NCBI GenBank assembly: GCA_013397115.1
Contig: VWZW01007132.1
Location: 276,599-340,598 of the forward strand
Direction of reading: 5' to 3'
DNA: 64,000 nucleotides
DNA from: Edolisoma coerulescens
Lineage: Eukaryota > Chordata > Aves > Passeriformes > Campephagidae
Shown: positions 50,001-63,600 of the stretch, in pieces
How positions within the stretch are numbered: the first letter of the stretch is position 1
Layout of the letters: each line of letters opens with the position of its first letter
Notes under the pieces: generated by a model
Databases searched by the model: none
What the model was told of the DNA's origin: nothing
What the model saw: the letters and a program-made list of their open reading frames with translations, nothing else
Program-made: the position numbers and the translations under genes

Positions 50001-53000
50001 TACAAAGCATCACCTCTGGGTGTGTTATTGGCGTCCAGCCATGCCTGGCCACCGGCATGGAGGCAGAAGTGACCTACACTTTAAGGATAACCTGTGAGGA
50101 AGGGATGCAAAGGCAGGATACTTCACCGACTCCCAACCTGAATTTCTGTCTTTGACTCCCATTATTAATGAACTCATTCACTTCCATAAAAACAACTACA
50201 CAAGAGCTTCTAACCATATCTATAAAACTATTTAATGCTCTTTTCGAAACAAGGCATCTTACAGCCATAGTAATTGTAGTTTTACTAGACCTTTAAATGA
50301 GAAGCAGCTACTTATTAAGTTTTGATATGGTGAGCTGATTAGACAAGTTAAACATAAAGGCACAATTTATGCATAGTGCATAACCACATGTGCATGTAGT
50401 TCAGTTCTTACACTGATGTTTGGCGCTCACTGCAATAGGAAATCCTGCTAGGTACACAGTTTTATGCCACTTACAGGTTACAAGTAGTAAAGCGAAAAAT
50501 GCTGGGTTTTACAGGAAAATAATATTCATAAATCTCCAGCAGTGAATTACAGTATAACTCAGAGCTGTCTTTGTTTTGCTGCTGCTATGAATTCAATTCT
50601 GTTGCCAGCGCAGAAACAATAAACACAAAGACCAAAGTGGAAACCACTCCCCTTGCATTTGGCAAGTGCTTATATCCAATTTACAGCTGGACTCTGAAAA
50701 CGGCTTCTGAAACAGTGCTAATAACAAAGAAGTTCCCACAGATGCTCATTTTTTTCTCCTAGTGAACTGAAGCAGTCCATTGTGTACAAGTTAAAGATTT
50801 CTTCTAATGCCCTACCTGGTTTTCCCAGTTCTCTCTCCGTTCTGTACCTCTTTCAATGTGAATCATATTTATTTGCCTTTTGTATTATTAGGCAGCTCAC
50901 TCAGAGCGCTGTGTTTTAAAGAGCTCTCCCTTATATAGTTCTCACAAGGGAGACACTATGCTGCCTAAACAGTCCTCTGAACTTAACTCCTCCTGATCTG
51001 GTGTAATTATGCTTTTTCCAGTTGATTTGGTTATTGTTATATGCCAAATTCAGGATCAGTGCCCTGTTGAGACCATACAGCAATTTTGTTATTTTAAGTA
51101 TGTAGGCTTTTACCATCACTGTCATTAGTGGAATGATCTCAGGGAATTCAAATGATTTAATTTGTTGAGATGCATCACCCACAGGTAAAATGGACAGTAC
51201 AACCATGTTTTGTCGGGTCTTGGTTCATTACAAAATATCACATGTCAAGAGCAAAGCTGGCATGTTCTTTCATTGCAGTGTGTTTGTATGGCCCACATTG
51301 TATGGTGACACTGCACTGCCATTTCCACTAACGCTTTTATAACTGGATTTAAAAGTAACTCAGAAACTGATTCCTGAAAGACCTCACATGCAGAGCATTA
51401 GGAACCTCAGCAGCAGTGTGGACTGCTTGTGTGCTTAAGTACCTTGCTGATTCAGGGCCGTAATGAGTGGGGGAGTCAGGAAATATGTGAGGAAAAAACA
51501 GTTACCAAAGATTAATCATTTATTTTGCCTCTGACATAAGAGGATTACCACAGGAAACTGGAAAGAAAGTCTTCCCCTGTGCAGCATTGCACAAACAGCA
51601 ATTTTCTTCTAACACAACAAGCATTGGCCAATATTCAGCTGCAGACACAGACTGTGGAGAACTAATAGTCTTGTTTGGTGTAAGGAGCCTCATCTGTGAT
51701 TTGTTAGTATGGGTGTGATGCTGCAACCAAGTTGTTGCACCACAGAGTGACAACACCAACTGGCGTAAAGGGAACTATTTTTAGCTTACACTGACATAAG
51801 CAAGAAAAGAATGAGTCCTTAGTTATGCTTAAACACCTGAACTAGTTGTGAGTTTCAACCTCCTTCAAATATTCAGTAGAGGTTTGGGGCCTATACAGTG
51901 AATTGAAGTCTCTTGACAACTGGTTTGCTTTTCTCCCATACCTTCTAAAGTCTCTTTGGAAGTAGTTCACAAGCCCCAGATGTCCCTGGACTCCGGCTGA
52001 AAGATTTTTGCTTTTAAAGCATCAGGAAGTCTCTAGGAAGAGGGAATGAGCTGTCAGGAGCTCATGTGGACGAAAAAGACTTTGAATATACTTATTTTAA
52101 ATATTTTGAATAATATGCCAGGAAAAAAAAGATCCTTCTGAACTGAAAGTGGGAACTGCTATCTTGAAACAATAAATGATTTCCACAAACTGTAAAGTTC
52201 CAGTATGCACAAGAGAAATGGTTGTGTTTTCTTTAAATATGATATTCTGGGTATTGCCTGGCATTTTGCTACTTATAGTCTTTCTCAGAAGAACAAAATG
52301 TAATAGCAAAATGCACCAGAGTGATACTTTGAAGGCGAGCATATGTATTTCTTTATTTCTTAGTTCTAACATAGTCACAATTTTATAGTTTTCTACTTAC
52401 TAGCTTATATCTGAATACAGAAACTTATATAAACTCCAAACACAATCAGGTGGAATATGAAATAAATATATAAGATAAACTACTATGAATATAAGAGATG
52501 CATGTCTTTGAATTACATAATTTATTCATGAGTTTTTTCTAGGTAGCTCAATTCGCTCCTTAATAACTGTGAGCTGAAGACCAGGTGAAACAAAGGGACT
52601 GATGGAAGATCTCTGCATCTGCATTCAGCTCTGTGCTGTTCAGACATGCAGAGCATTGCTGCTGAGAGGAGGCTCCACAAAAGTCCAACAGAAATTAAAG
52701 CTTCTCATATGAGACTGGCCTGTTGGGATCTCCAAGGCATTAAAATTCTCATTCCCTTCTACCTTGTTTATCGGAGTTTGGTTAGCCAGCATGCCACTCC
52801 TAGGGGGATGGAAGCTGGAAATAACCTTTCCACCTACTACTACTATGAGATATTCTACCTAAACCTGCCCCTGTAAGTCTACTTAGAAATTAAGAATCCC
52901 AAGGACTTGACTTCTGTCACACATAGAACTGAAGATATTTGTCCTCCAAAGAACATCTTACTTTCTAACTGATTTTCAGGTTCATTTACAGTTGTCAATA

Positions 53001-56000
53001 CTGATCTGTAAACACAAGCATGATTTAGCATCTGTCTGTTTGCAATTCTTTTTTTTTTTCCCCATTTAGTTTTGATAGCAGAGATTGACAGGTGTTCTTT
53101 TAAGATTATCATTCTAACAGAGCATTTTCAGTCTGGTTAAGGCACCATTTCTTATGGTTTTTGTTCTTTCTGTAGGCTCACCACCAATACCCAGAACATT
53201 GTGTGACTGTCTCTTCACCCAAATCTTTTATTGGATGATTAAAATGTAAGTAGGGGAAATGTCCTGATAAGATCTCCTGGAATTGACTTCCACATGCAAA
53301 TTATATCCATTGTATTAAAAAAGAGTCTGTGCAGTCAGAGCTTGTCACATCAACTCATTTCATGAAGTATGTCTGCTGGTACTCTGTATAGGTACTTCTT
53401 TCTTTGATTTGAACTTCAGTAAATGTGTTCACTGGATTTTCTGTGGTCTAAGTGCAAAAATGGTCCAGCTGTGGTGGTTAACATCATCAGAAAATTATCA
53501 TATTATGCTGGTAAGGCCTTTGTCTTCAATAAAAATAGTAGCTATAGTCCGTAGTTTTCCAAGGGAGGCTTGTTTGGAGGGGTTTGCCTCGGAAGGGAGA
53601 CAGAGCGGGATAATGGCAAAGCACCACTTACAAACGCCACCCGTGAATACACATTGCATGTATGGCCAGTACAGCTTAAAGATTCCTGCATTTCAGTGCA
53701 TTGGTCTTCTGAAGTGATCACCGAAAGATAAGGGAGGAAGTAGAGGAAAGTAATTTTCAGTGTCAGCAGAGGCTTAAACATAAAACAACAGAGAAATAAT
53801 GATATATTGTATTGTCTCTGACCAGATGAAGAGTTTTCTTCCATCCCTCAAGGCAGAACTGTAAATACAGGAATAGTCAGTTCCCTACATCTTTAAAGAT
53901 TACCCAGCACACTGGGATAATCTGATTATTAAAGAGACCTGACTAGACCTCTCATATAGCATAAGAGAACACTGGATTTTCTAGACCTCCTAGTGATGCT
54001 GGACTGTCCCCTTGGATTTCCTAGCATGGTCCATTTGCGGCTAGTTAAGCTTCCTTAGGGATTGAGTAATTATCCTAACCCAGAAAATCACTATTTCCAA
54101 CAAACACAGTTTCAAATTTGCCCTCCCATCTTGCTTGAAATCTGTACATATAATTCTGCTCTGCTACAGAATTGGCTTTCTTTTTTTTCTTTAGTCATCC
54201 ACCCTTTCCAAAATTAGAACTTACTCTGAAGAGAAGCACACCAATATCAGGTACTCTGACTCCATGCACACCTACGTGTGTGTATGTGTAAAATTCAGAA
54301 ACACTTTACAGCAAGTAATGAACTGTGGATAGGGGAAATATTTTTTTGATAGAAGCCAAGCTTGATAGAAGGAGTGCACACTGTCGTGCCTGAAAGTATG
54401 GTATTAATAATTAAGCCATGCAATCATTACCTCAGGATATTATTTCTTAAATATCTCTTGCAAAGGCAATACGATTACATATGAATTATATCAATTTTCT
54501 ACCAACAAAAAAAAAATCCACAGAAATAGGAATTGAATTACACTGTCCAATTTGCTGTAAAGTTCATTGTATGTGAAGAAATTAATCAAAGCTACCACCA
54601 CCCATTTTTATGGGAACATAAAATGATGTGAACTTCCATTTTTAATAAAGATGCATAGCTCTTTTATGAAGACTGACTAATAACACTGTAATGAACTGAA
54701 ATGTTACTGATACATTAAGAATGAAAATTTTGAGGGATGTGTTTACTGAATCTCTTGTTTCAAGCCAAGCAATACTTCCATTTGAATCTGTCTATTGAGA
54801 AAGGAAAAATCCAAACAATAAAGTTGATGTGAACTCTGTGTAAATTCATCTCCCACATATATAAATGGCCAGCAACATTCTTTTTATCTAGCTACTTCCA
54901 CCTAAATGATCCCTCAGACAGATGTGGGCTGTATTCTCCAGCAATCTGAGATTTTGAGATATTGTCCAGACATCTCTGTGTTGCCCCAAATGCCCATGAG
55001 TAGATATTTCCAACCTAATTCAAAGGACTACAAGACAATGAAGGAATTTTTTTAGGCCCCAAATTCAAGAGGATTGTGAGCAGTGACATGCCTATACATT
55101 GTCTGTGCAGGATAAAGGCTTTTAATCAGGGAGGCTGTCTCTCCTTCCCACAGAAGAATGCTAATTAATTAAAGTAACATGATATTAATTGAATAATCAG
55201 TAAGCTAATTTATTTTGACTGTGCTCACATAGCTTTTGCTCTTAGGTTTTTGGGGTTTTTTTAACAGTCTAAGAAATTACGCAGTTGTCTGGAATATTTG
55301 CTGAAGCAGTGTTTAAGCATGTAGTGGAAAGCAAGTGGGAATATCTCAATCACAGCAGAGGGTTCTCGAGTGCTGTTTATCTGGCCTGAAAGTAAGTACT
55401 GGTCTCCTTTCTTTTGGACAACTAAATTGAAACAGAGGAAAAATCTGGGGTAAGCAAATTTTTGTGGGTTGTTTTTTTGTTTGTTTTGTTTTGTTTTTTT
55501 CTTCTGAACAGTCATTCAGCCAGTTAACTTTGTTCACCAGGTGTTTTTTCATTTCTCACAAATGACTGTCTAAATTAGAAACTGTCAGAAGTTCTCTTAG
55601 TTGCTAGAATTCATCTGGAGGAAATCTTCAAAGCCTTTTATCATGGGTGGTCCTTTGCTTTGCCTCTTCTTAACCCCTGCTCTAGTTAATATTTCTTTTA
55701 AAAAACAACTAAGGGCAATGTTTCATAACTGCAAGAGGTAAAAAGCTAATGAATAATAGAATTGTTAGTAATAGACAAAGGTGGGCTTCTTGATTACATT
55801 TACTAAATTAACTTCATAATTAGCATTTTATATGATACTCAGAGACATCAGATGATGAGTAAGGGAATTGACTTGTTTACTTGTCTTTCCCAGCTCTGTG
55901 AATCTGGACATCAATCAAACGCTAGAAATCTGTTTACCTAGAATGGTGATTTCTCACTTTATGCACTCTTTTGGAGCACTGCTGCAGAGGAATAGAATTT

Positions 56001-57793
56001 CAGGAGTACCATCTTCTCCTCTCTTGCCCCTACCTCCAACTGCCTCATTCTAAAAATGTCCTTTCTGTGGATCCTAAGAGGGACCACGTGCCCCATCTTA
56101 AGACCACTAAACTACAGAGATGGCAACTAGAGAGAGATACAATATTCCCACTGGATAATCACCAAGCAGTCTGATTCACTTAGTCTAATGTTCCCAGTCA
56201 GATCCTGGCAATGAAATAAGTATGTAGGAGGTTGCTAACAGATTAGTTTTAATTAAAAAAATAAAAAGGTCCAAGCCATGGACCTCAGATTTGAGCTTCC
56301 TTAATTTTTTTCATGAGAAAGAATATCTGACCAAATCTTATTCTTAACCTGTCCCTCAGGTTTTTCGGCTGATTTGAATTCAAAGCCACATGGATCTGTT
56401 TGGCTGTTTCTAGAAAACTGCTTTGCAAATTGACCATTATTTTGTCAATCCAGACCCATAGTTCATCTTCAGAAGTCCTCAGCTCTGGATTTGTTCTAGG
56501 GATTAATAATGTTGTACCACCCTGCCTCTGGGACAACATCCATATTTGACCTCATTCCTACATTATTCTCATTATCACTTAGTTTTAAAGGTCTAGACTT
56601 ATGTCAGTGTTCCACCATCTCAGGTCCTGGACATTTTGGGATATCCCAACCACAAAAGGTTCCATTTTCCCATCTGGGACCAATAAATACTGTAAATAAT
56701 GTTGCAATAAGGAGACAATTGATCATTATTATTATAATAATTATAATTTTGGGGTCTCCTGAATCAGGATTAAGGCTCTGCGGGTGCTGAACAGCATTTC
56801 TGTACAGAACCTCGGTGGCAGCTGGCACCAGCTGGAATCCCATTTCCTGCTCACCAGAGCTTCAAAATATGTCATTACATGTAGAGAAAAGAGGGAGAAA
56901 TGTTGTTTGACTTAAAATTTCTCTTAAAATCTTCTGTATTTGTCTACAATGCACCATTGACAAAACTGCTACTGATTTAAATAAAAAACAAGCAAATAAA
57001 ATCCAACAGACTAAAATCATGCCTACATGTGCATAGAAGCATTTATCAGATTCACCCATATATATTAAAAGGTCTTTTTTTCTTTCTGCTGAGCTGGGAG
57101 TGAAATATTTTTAGATGCTTGTTTTGTAAACAGAAAATCCATGATTTAAATTAATGATTTATTCCTTTAAAGCCAGTGTGGAATCTATCACTAGCAAGAT
57201 AAGATGCACATTGTCTTCTATCTGCATATAGTCATGTAACTGTGCAATATCTGGCAGTGAATATGAAAAAAAAATCAATTTTGCCTGGTTTCAAGCATAT
57301 CTTCTGAGTCTGAGATATGTCTCACTTGTTTTTCAAATACCGCTACAAGTAATTTAAGATCTGTGTTCAGAGAAAGAACTTGTCTCTGTGTGGGTGCACA
57401 CATCTGTATTACCTGATTGGCATTAATTTTTACCTATTTTAAACAGAAAGATTGCAGTTCTCCTCCAGCTTTTTTTCCCCCAGAGGAAATGATCATTAAG
57501 AGACTCCCTGATTCAAAGCTCAAGGAAGTCAATGTACACTATCAAACCATGCTGAAGTGTTGATCATACTCCAAGGCCCAGATCCTTGAAGGATTTTAAG
57601 GTCCATCTTTCTCTAAAGATTTGTGAAGACCCAAAAGTCTGGATATTACCAGTGAAGTCATCAGTTCTGTATTTATGATGAATATTAAGCTTTCAGAGAA
57701 CCTGCCAAGAGTCACCACCAGATGCTGGCCTGGATCGATCATGTATCTTGTAGATTTGTATTTTCTGTGCTCCTGAAAAGCTGCAAGTTAGAA
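47034..57793. other. Intergenic DNA, no gene seen
   Basis: This is a long AT-rich stretch. A T17 tract at about 47651-47667 and short AT-rich runs (for example 56725-56750) are the only simple sequences. Frames are short (at most about 100 codons), overlapping and without domains. I recognise no exon, RNA gene or mobile element. Confidence 0.45.
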
Positions 57794-59445
57794 AATCACA
57801 GAACAGCTCAGTCTGGGAGGCACTTCCGGAGATCATGGATCCCAGCCCCCTGCTCAGTCAGGGTCAGCTACTCAGGGTCATGTCCACTTCAGTTTTGAAT
57901 ATCTCTAAGGATGCAGACCCGACAACTTCTCTTGGCAACCTGTGCCACTGTTTGATCACTGTCACTGGAAAATGTTTAGATGGAATTTCCTAATGTATGT
58001 TTTAGTTTGTCCCATTGCCTCTAGTCCCATTACTGGACACCACTGAGAAGAACCCAGCTCTGTCTGCTTTAATCCCAGTACTGGACATTTATACACATTG
58101 ATAAGATTTCCCCTGAGTCTCCTCTTCTCTGGGGTGAACAAGAACGCCTCTCTCAGCCTCTACTCATATGCCAAATGCTTTGAGCCCTTAATTTACCGTA
58201 GCGACCCTTCACTACACTTAATCCTGGGTCCATGTGTCTCTTGCACAGGGAAGCCCAGGACTGGACACAGAACTCCAGATGGTGTCTCCTCACTGGTGCT
58301 CCGTAGAAGGGAAGGATCATCCCCATTACACCTGCTGGCTGAGCTCTTGATGCATCCCAGGATGCTGCTGGCCTTCCTTACTGCAAGGTTATATTGCTGG
58401 CTCACAGTCAGTTTGTTCACCGGGGTGCCCTGGCTCTTGTCTGCCAAGCTGCTTTCTCTATGGTCAGTCCCCAGGGTGTACTAGTGCCTGGGGCGACTTC
58501 ACTTTTCCCTTTGCTGAACTTCGTGGGTTTCCCGTTGGCTCATTTCTATGGCCCGTGAAGGCTCCCTGAATGGCAGCACAACCACCCAGTGTGCCATCCA
58601 GTTCTCCCAGTCATGTGCCATCTGTGGATTTGCTGAATCTGTTGTCAGAGTCATCAAGGAGAGGGTTACAGAGTGCTGGTCCCTGTATCAGCACTGGAGC
58701 TGGCTAGTGACTAGTGACTCACTTCAAGCTGCTGATCACATCTCTTTGAGCCCAGTGCTTCAGGCAGCTTTCAAATCACCTCACTGTCTCACATATTTAA
58801 CCCATACATCACCAGGTTTTCTGTGAGGGTGTTAAAAAGGGCAATGTCAAAAATCTTACTAAGATAAACCACATCCATGGCACCCCCTCACCCGCCAAGC
58901 TTTCCATCTTATCGTGAAAGGTTATCAGGTTGGTCAGACAAAATTTCCCTTTGATAAATCTATGCTGACTGCTGCTGATCACCTATCTTTCAAGTGTCTG
59001 GAAACAGTTTCCAGGATTAGCTGCTCCATCACCTTTCCAGGGATCAAGGTAAGGCTGGCCTGCCTGTAGTTGCTTGGATTCTTCTTGCCCTTCTTGAAGA
59101 TGGGAGTGACAATTGCTCTCTTCCAGTGCTCAGGAACCCATCCTCAATCACCATGACCTTTCCTAGATAATTAAGAGCAGCCTCACAAAGACATCAGACA
59201 ACGCTTTGGTGCATCCCATAAGGGCCCATGGAGTTGTTTCTGACCAGTTTCTTTAAATTTTCCCTAAACTACACCAAGTAGTTCCTAAACTACACTAGAC
59301 TTCCTTGTTCCAGACCTTCCAAGTAAAAAAAAACCTGAGGTGAGGAAGACATTGATTACCTTGGCCTTTTCGGTGTCCTTCGTTACATGAGCCCCATCCC
59401 ATTTGGCAGCAGGTCCCCATTTTCCCCAGTATTTCCCTAGCAGCT
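57794..59445 (-). mobile_element. CR1 LINE, 5'-truncated, decayed
   Basis: Read on the - strand, this is the 3' part of a CR1 non-LTR retrotransposon. The 3' end near 57794-57815 (complement of ATCACAGAACAGCTCAG) carries the remnant of the terminal TTCTGTGAT repeat. The reverse-transcriptase start (about 59005-59130) still reads in frame as VTPIFKKGKK, then NYR and IPGKVMEQLILE. The catalytic FADD box is degraded at 58616-58632 (reading STDG). Frameshifts and stops occur throughout, and the apparent 128-codon + strand frame at 58098-58484 is antisense noise. It is similar along its whole length to the consensus I recall, and truncated upstream of the RT domain. Confidence 0.9.
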
Positions 59446-60119
59446 GGTACACCCTGTGCTACAGCAAAGCACGGCCCAGAGTGCCAGGGCACAGCACATA
59501 TTCCAACTACCTATGAACACTACTTATGGAAATAAACAGGACACGACAGAAGCCAGGGCTGGGCTCTGTGCTACCTTCTGCACCTCGGGATTTCAAGCAG
59601 CGTGTGCAGAAGTGCACCAAGAGCTGCAGAGGCTGACTTTGAAAGTCCAGCTGCGAATTTAAAGTGATATGAGCTCCAGCTTAATGAAACTGTATTTCCT
59701 CCTCTGTGACAGATACTTTACCTTTCCCTTTGTCTCCCCTGTTGTTTGCCCTAAACTCATCTTGCTCCGATGGGACGTATCCTCAGCCAGTCAGTCATTC
59801 CCTCAGGCAGGGTGAGCTTCTGTTGCTCCATTTCTGGCAAAATCCACAGCACAGATTTCTAAAAGTCTTGTATTTATTTTGTTGCATTTTTTTGTGCCTG
59901 TGCACAAAACCTGATGTTTGGTGAGTAAACAGTGGGTAAACATTTTTCATAGAGACTCTTTATTTTTTAATAAACAGAGTAATTTTCTCAAATAGTTCCT
60001 TTCCTACTCTGCTTCATAATATTCAGAGGAAATAGATAGTCTGTTTCAACATCAGGGAACTGGAGGGATAAGAATAGAGACAGCAGTGTGGAAGCAATGG
60101 GTCCCTCTTCTGCCCATAT
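59446..60119. other. Intergenic DNA, no gene seen
   Basis: This is the 5' flank of the CR1 copy followed by unique sequence. No feature was recognised. Confidence 0.45.
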
Positions 60120-60520
60120 GGTTCAGGTTTGCATTTTGGCTGGCACGATAATGTGATTGCTGGCAGATCGAATGTTTAGTCTCCAGAGCAAATAGCAGCC
60201 AATGAGTTGGGGTGTAATGTACATGTGGAGATGTTCATAATATTCCACACAGGCTGAACCTACAGCAGGAGCGAATTCAGCTGCAGTGAAAACAGAGATG
60301 CTGCATGAATCCTTCTGTCAGCACAGCAATGGCATTTCCAGGCTTTTGCATTTGGGAAGAGGAGGAATGTGCCTCCAGGGATGGAAAACGCCACCAGTCT
60401 CAGATTCTCCTGTGGCAGGAATTTCTGACTTGCCACATAGAAGGTGATGTATTCTGATGAGCCTGAAAGTTACATTTCATCACTGCTTTATCACCCGATG
60501 AATCATTACAGCAGATGAAT
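60120..60520. promoter_or_regulatory. Weak candidate non-coding element G
   Basis: This is unique, repeat-free sequence of balanced composition (for example GGCACGATAATGTGATTGC, a CCAAT-containing AGCAGCCAATGAG near 60195, and CATAATATTCC near 60236). It has no frame and no simple repeat. It resembles other candidate elements only in general character. Confidence 0.2.
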
Positions 60521-61390
60521 GTTAATTGTAGCTAAACAAATGGGCATGTCCTCTCTACCCCCAGACAGCTGCTACTGCTGTAAGACATTAGGCAGAGGGT
60601 GCAAAGTGCTTCTGGATGGAAGGGAAGTGCTACCCGTGCCTCTGGAGCTGCATATCTGCAGAGTAATGAAATGCCAGGTGTGGAAGAGTGTTTGGATAGG
60701 AGCAATTTCCATTTGCTCTGTGGTTTGCATTGCTCTGGGGACGCACTCAGTGCAAAGTTTCCTTAAGTGGTTGTTTGCTCACAGGCAGGAAGGTCTGCAT
60801 GGGGACAGAGCTGGTGTAGTCATACACCATTGCACTGGTGTCTCGGGCGTTGAGAGGGTACCTGGAAGTGCTGGATAAGGTGCCACTGGAATGGTGCAGG
60901 AGGCCCCCGGGCACCAGGCAGAGTAGTGCCGGCAACAGCCCTCAGTTGAAGGGTTCTTTTTCCCTGGAAAACAAACTGTTAGGGCAGTTTGGGGTGTTTT
61001 CTTCTGTCAGTTGCCCCTCTTGGCTGACCTAGTGACAAATATTCTGCAGCTAAGCCACTGAGGCCTGGGTTTTCTGACAATGACTTGAATGACTTGAATT
61101 CTCCTTCTGCTGTTATAGGAACTACAACAAAGTATATTGGGGTGCCCCATTTCACCCACTTCCATTTTCTCCTCAACAGGAGACACCTGGTAGGAGTAAC
61201 TTGCAAAAATGACATTTCCATGCCATTGATCCTCTGTCAGAAGATGATCTGTTTTGAGGAATACAGTTGCATGGCAAGAGAGGGAGGTAATCAAATAACC
61301 AGATGGGGACCTAAAATCTCAGACCTGGTCTTCCTGCAGGACTTTAATATTTGTGAAATTGCATGGCTGCAACAGAAGGAGACAAGTCAG
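60521..61390. other. Intergenic DNA, no gene seen
   Basis: Frames of 119 codons (60519-60878, +) and 111 codons (61085-61420, +) show no domain, and the latter ends in the AAAAG repeat. Neither is called a gene. Confidence 0.4.
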
Positions 61391-61586
61391 AACAGAAAAG
61401 AAAAAGAAAAGAAAAGATAAAGAAAAGAAAAAGAGAGAAAAGAAAATAAAAGAAAATAAAAAAGAAAAGAAAAGAAAAGAAAAGAAAAGAAAAGAAAAGA
61501 AAAGAAAAGAAAAGAAAAGAAAAGAAAAGAAAAGAAAAGAAAAGAAAAGAAAAGAAAAGAAAAGAAAAGAGAAAAAAGAAAAAAGC
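61391..61586 (+). repeat. (AAAAG)n pentanucleotide array
   Basis: About 22 uninterrupted AAAAG units occupy 61461-61570, flanked by degenerate AAAAG/AAAAT units. The tract is nearly pure purine on the + strand. The encoded Lys/Glu/Arg and Phe/Leu/Ser frames are artefacts. Confidence 0.95.
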
Positions 61587-62360
61587 TAGGGGCAGTTGTG
61601 GGTAAAATTTAGCCACCTGAATGTTAGATACAAGAACTTTGGTGTGCAAGAGTGAGCATCTGTAGCTTGCTTTAAAATATAAAATCTAAGCAGTCATTCT
61701 GTAGGGTTGAAAGAGAGCTCTGCCCCTGGCAGAGGCACCTTGCCATCAATGTAATTCCGATGGCAGCAAACACGTAACACACGGTGTGTCATTCTCAGCA
61801 TGTGGGGCTGTCTCCACAGGATTCCCCACCTGGAACTATTTCCTGGAGACTCTGGTTGTGCCATGGGGAGCTGTTCGCTGCCTTGGAGGCTTCCTTCCCC
61901 CGGCTTGGCTTGTCTGGCAGGTATCTCCTTGGCTCAGCTGCTGATGGCAAGTGAGAGGAGGGGAGTGAGGAGATCCTCACAGACAGTTCAAACGCAGACT
62001 AAGAGGCATGTGTTGAAATGTCGTCAAAGTAGCAGGAATTCATTTTATTGAGGAATACATATAATAAAGATAGAACAAAGGGACTGAAATGGTGAACAGA
62101 TGGGCGGGTGTTCTTCGGTGGCTCAGGAGCTGTGTGAACATGCTGGTTTATGCCCTCCCCCCCTTTCTGCCTTTTTTTTTCTCCTTGGTTTGGTTTGCTT
62201 TAGTTTTGATGCATCAGGGTAGGATGTGAGATGATATGCCAGTATATGTCAGAAACTTGGGGAAAATAAAACCCCTTTTTCTAACATCAAACTACTGCTA
62301 TCAATAGGAACAGCAACTGTTCAAAATTTGTTTCAGAGCTGCCAAGAAGTGAACATTCAC

Positions 62361-62397
62361 GGGAGAGAGAGAAAGAGAGAGAGAGAAGGGAAAAAAA
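62361..62397 (+). repeat. (GA)n microsatellite
   Basis: GGGAGAGAGAGAAAGAGAGAGAGAGAAGGG: GA dinucleotides with one AA interruption. Confidence 0.9.
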
Positions 62398-63550
62398 TAT
62401 TTTTCCCTGCTGTTTGCAAGGTGGACACAAATGCAAGCGGTAGGAGGCTGACAACTTGACACATGTCTAATAAATCTAAAGCATGGAAAAAAGTCAACAA
62501 TTCACTGTACAAGAAAGCATTACTGGGATAAAAAAGTACAATCCAACAAACCTCTCACTTAAAAATATGTTTATTCCTGAATCGGTGAGGAACATATATA
62601 TTAGAGCCTCAATTTCTCTTCTCCTCCCCTCTGGATGTTCCTTTTTCTGAATTTTTTTTTTTAAAACCGGGGGCACATTAAGTCCTGTGCTGTGGAAGCT
62701 GAGGTTTGCTGCATTATAAATGAACAAGGTGCAAAAGCTGAGTCCAGCGAGCAGATGTTGGGAGCTCAGCGTGCTGGTGACAAAGGGCTAGAGTGCAAGA
62801 AGCTTCCATCGCACGTCTGTTCTTCAGCACAGAGCAGGCAAGGTTTTAATTTGACAAGTTGGTTGGATGCAGGGAATTCACAGATCTCGGTGAAAGCCAA
62901 ACAGATTTGGCCACCTACTGCATGGCCACATTCAGCTGAAAGGGTAGCAGTTGTGGAAATGTCTCCTGCTCCAGCCGCCAGACACCACGCACACCACGGG
63001 GAGCCTCGAGGAGGCTTGTTTACCACAGGCAGCAAATTCCTTTAAAAGGGAAGAAGGGGGGGAAAAAAGAAGTGGGAGAGAGAAAAAAAAACATGCTTCT
63101 GTTATCAAAATAATTAAGCATTTTTACTTCAGGTTGCTGGTTGTTTATTTTTTAAAGCTCTTCATCCTCTTGTTTTTTAATAGTTGGTATGTTATGAAAT
63201 GCAAGAATGAAAATGAATGCCAAAACTAATGGAAATTTTCCTACAAGCCTCATGTAAACAGAAACATCAGCATTAAAGTTATGAATCTTAATTTGTGCCA
63301 CTGAGCTAAAATTTGTATCTTACTGCATTAAAGGAATATAGACATACAGCACTTGTAGTGTCTATGTGCAATACAGAAAACTGACATGGTCTCTCCAATT
63401 TATGGGGAAATTGACATAATTTTGCAAAAAAAAAAAGGGAAAAAAGAAAAACCACTTGTGAACTGGATTTTGCATAATGGGATTAATTTGGTTGACTGTC
63501 ACATCAACTGTGCTGCAGAATGCAAGTTAATCACAACATCGGTCTGATTT

Positions 63551-63600
63551 AAAAGAAGAATGAAAGAAAAGGAAAAGGAAAAAGAAAAAAAAAAGAAAGG
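63551..63600 (+). repeat. Purine-rich GAAAA/GGAAAA tract
   Basis: About 50 bases contain only A and G except for a single T. It is low-complexity sequence. Confidence 0.85.

Noticed and set aside
58098..58484. 128-codon + strand frame
   Set aside because: It is the antisense of the decayed CR1 element.
61344..61649. Phe/Leu/Ser and Lys/Glu/Arg frames on both strands
   Set aside because: They are translations of the AAAAG pentanucleotide array.
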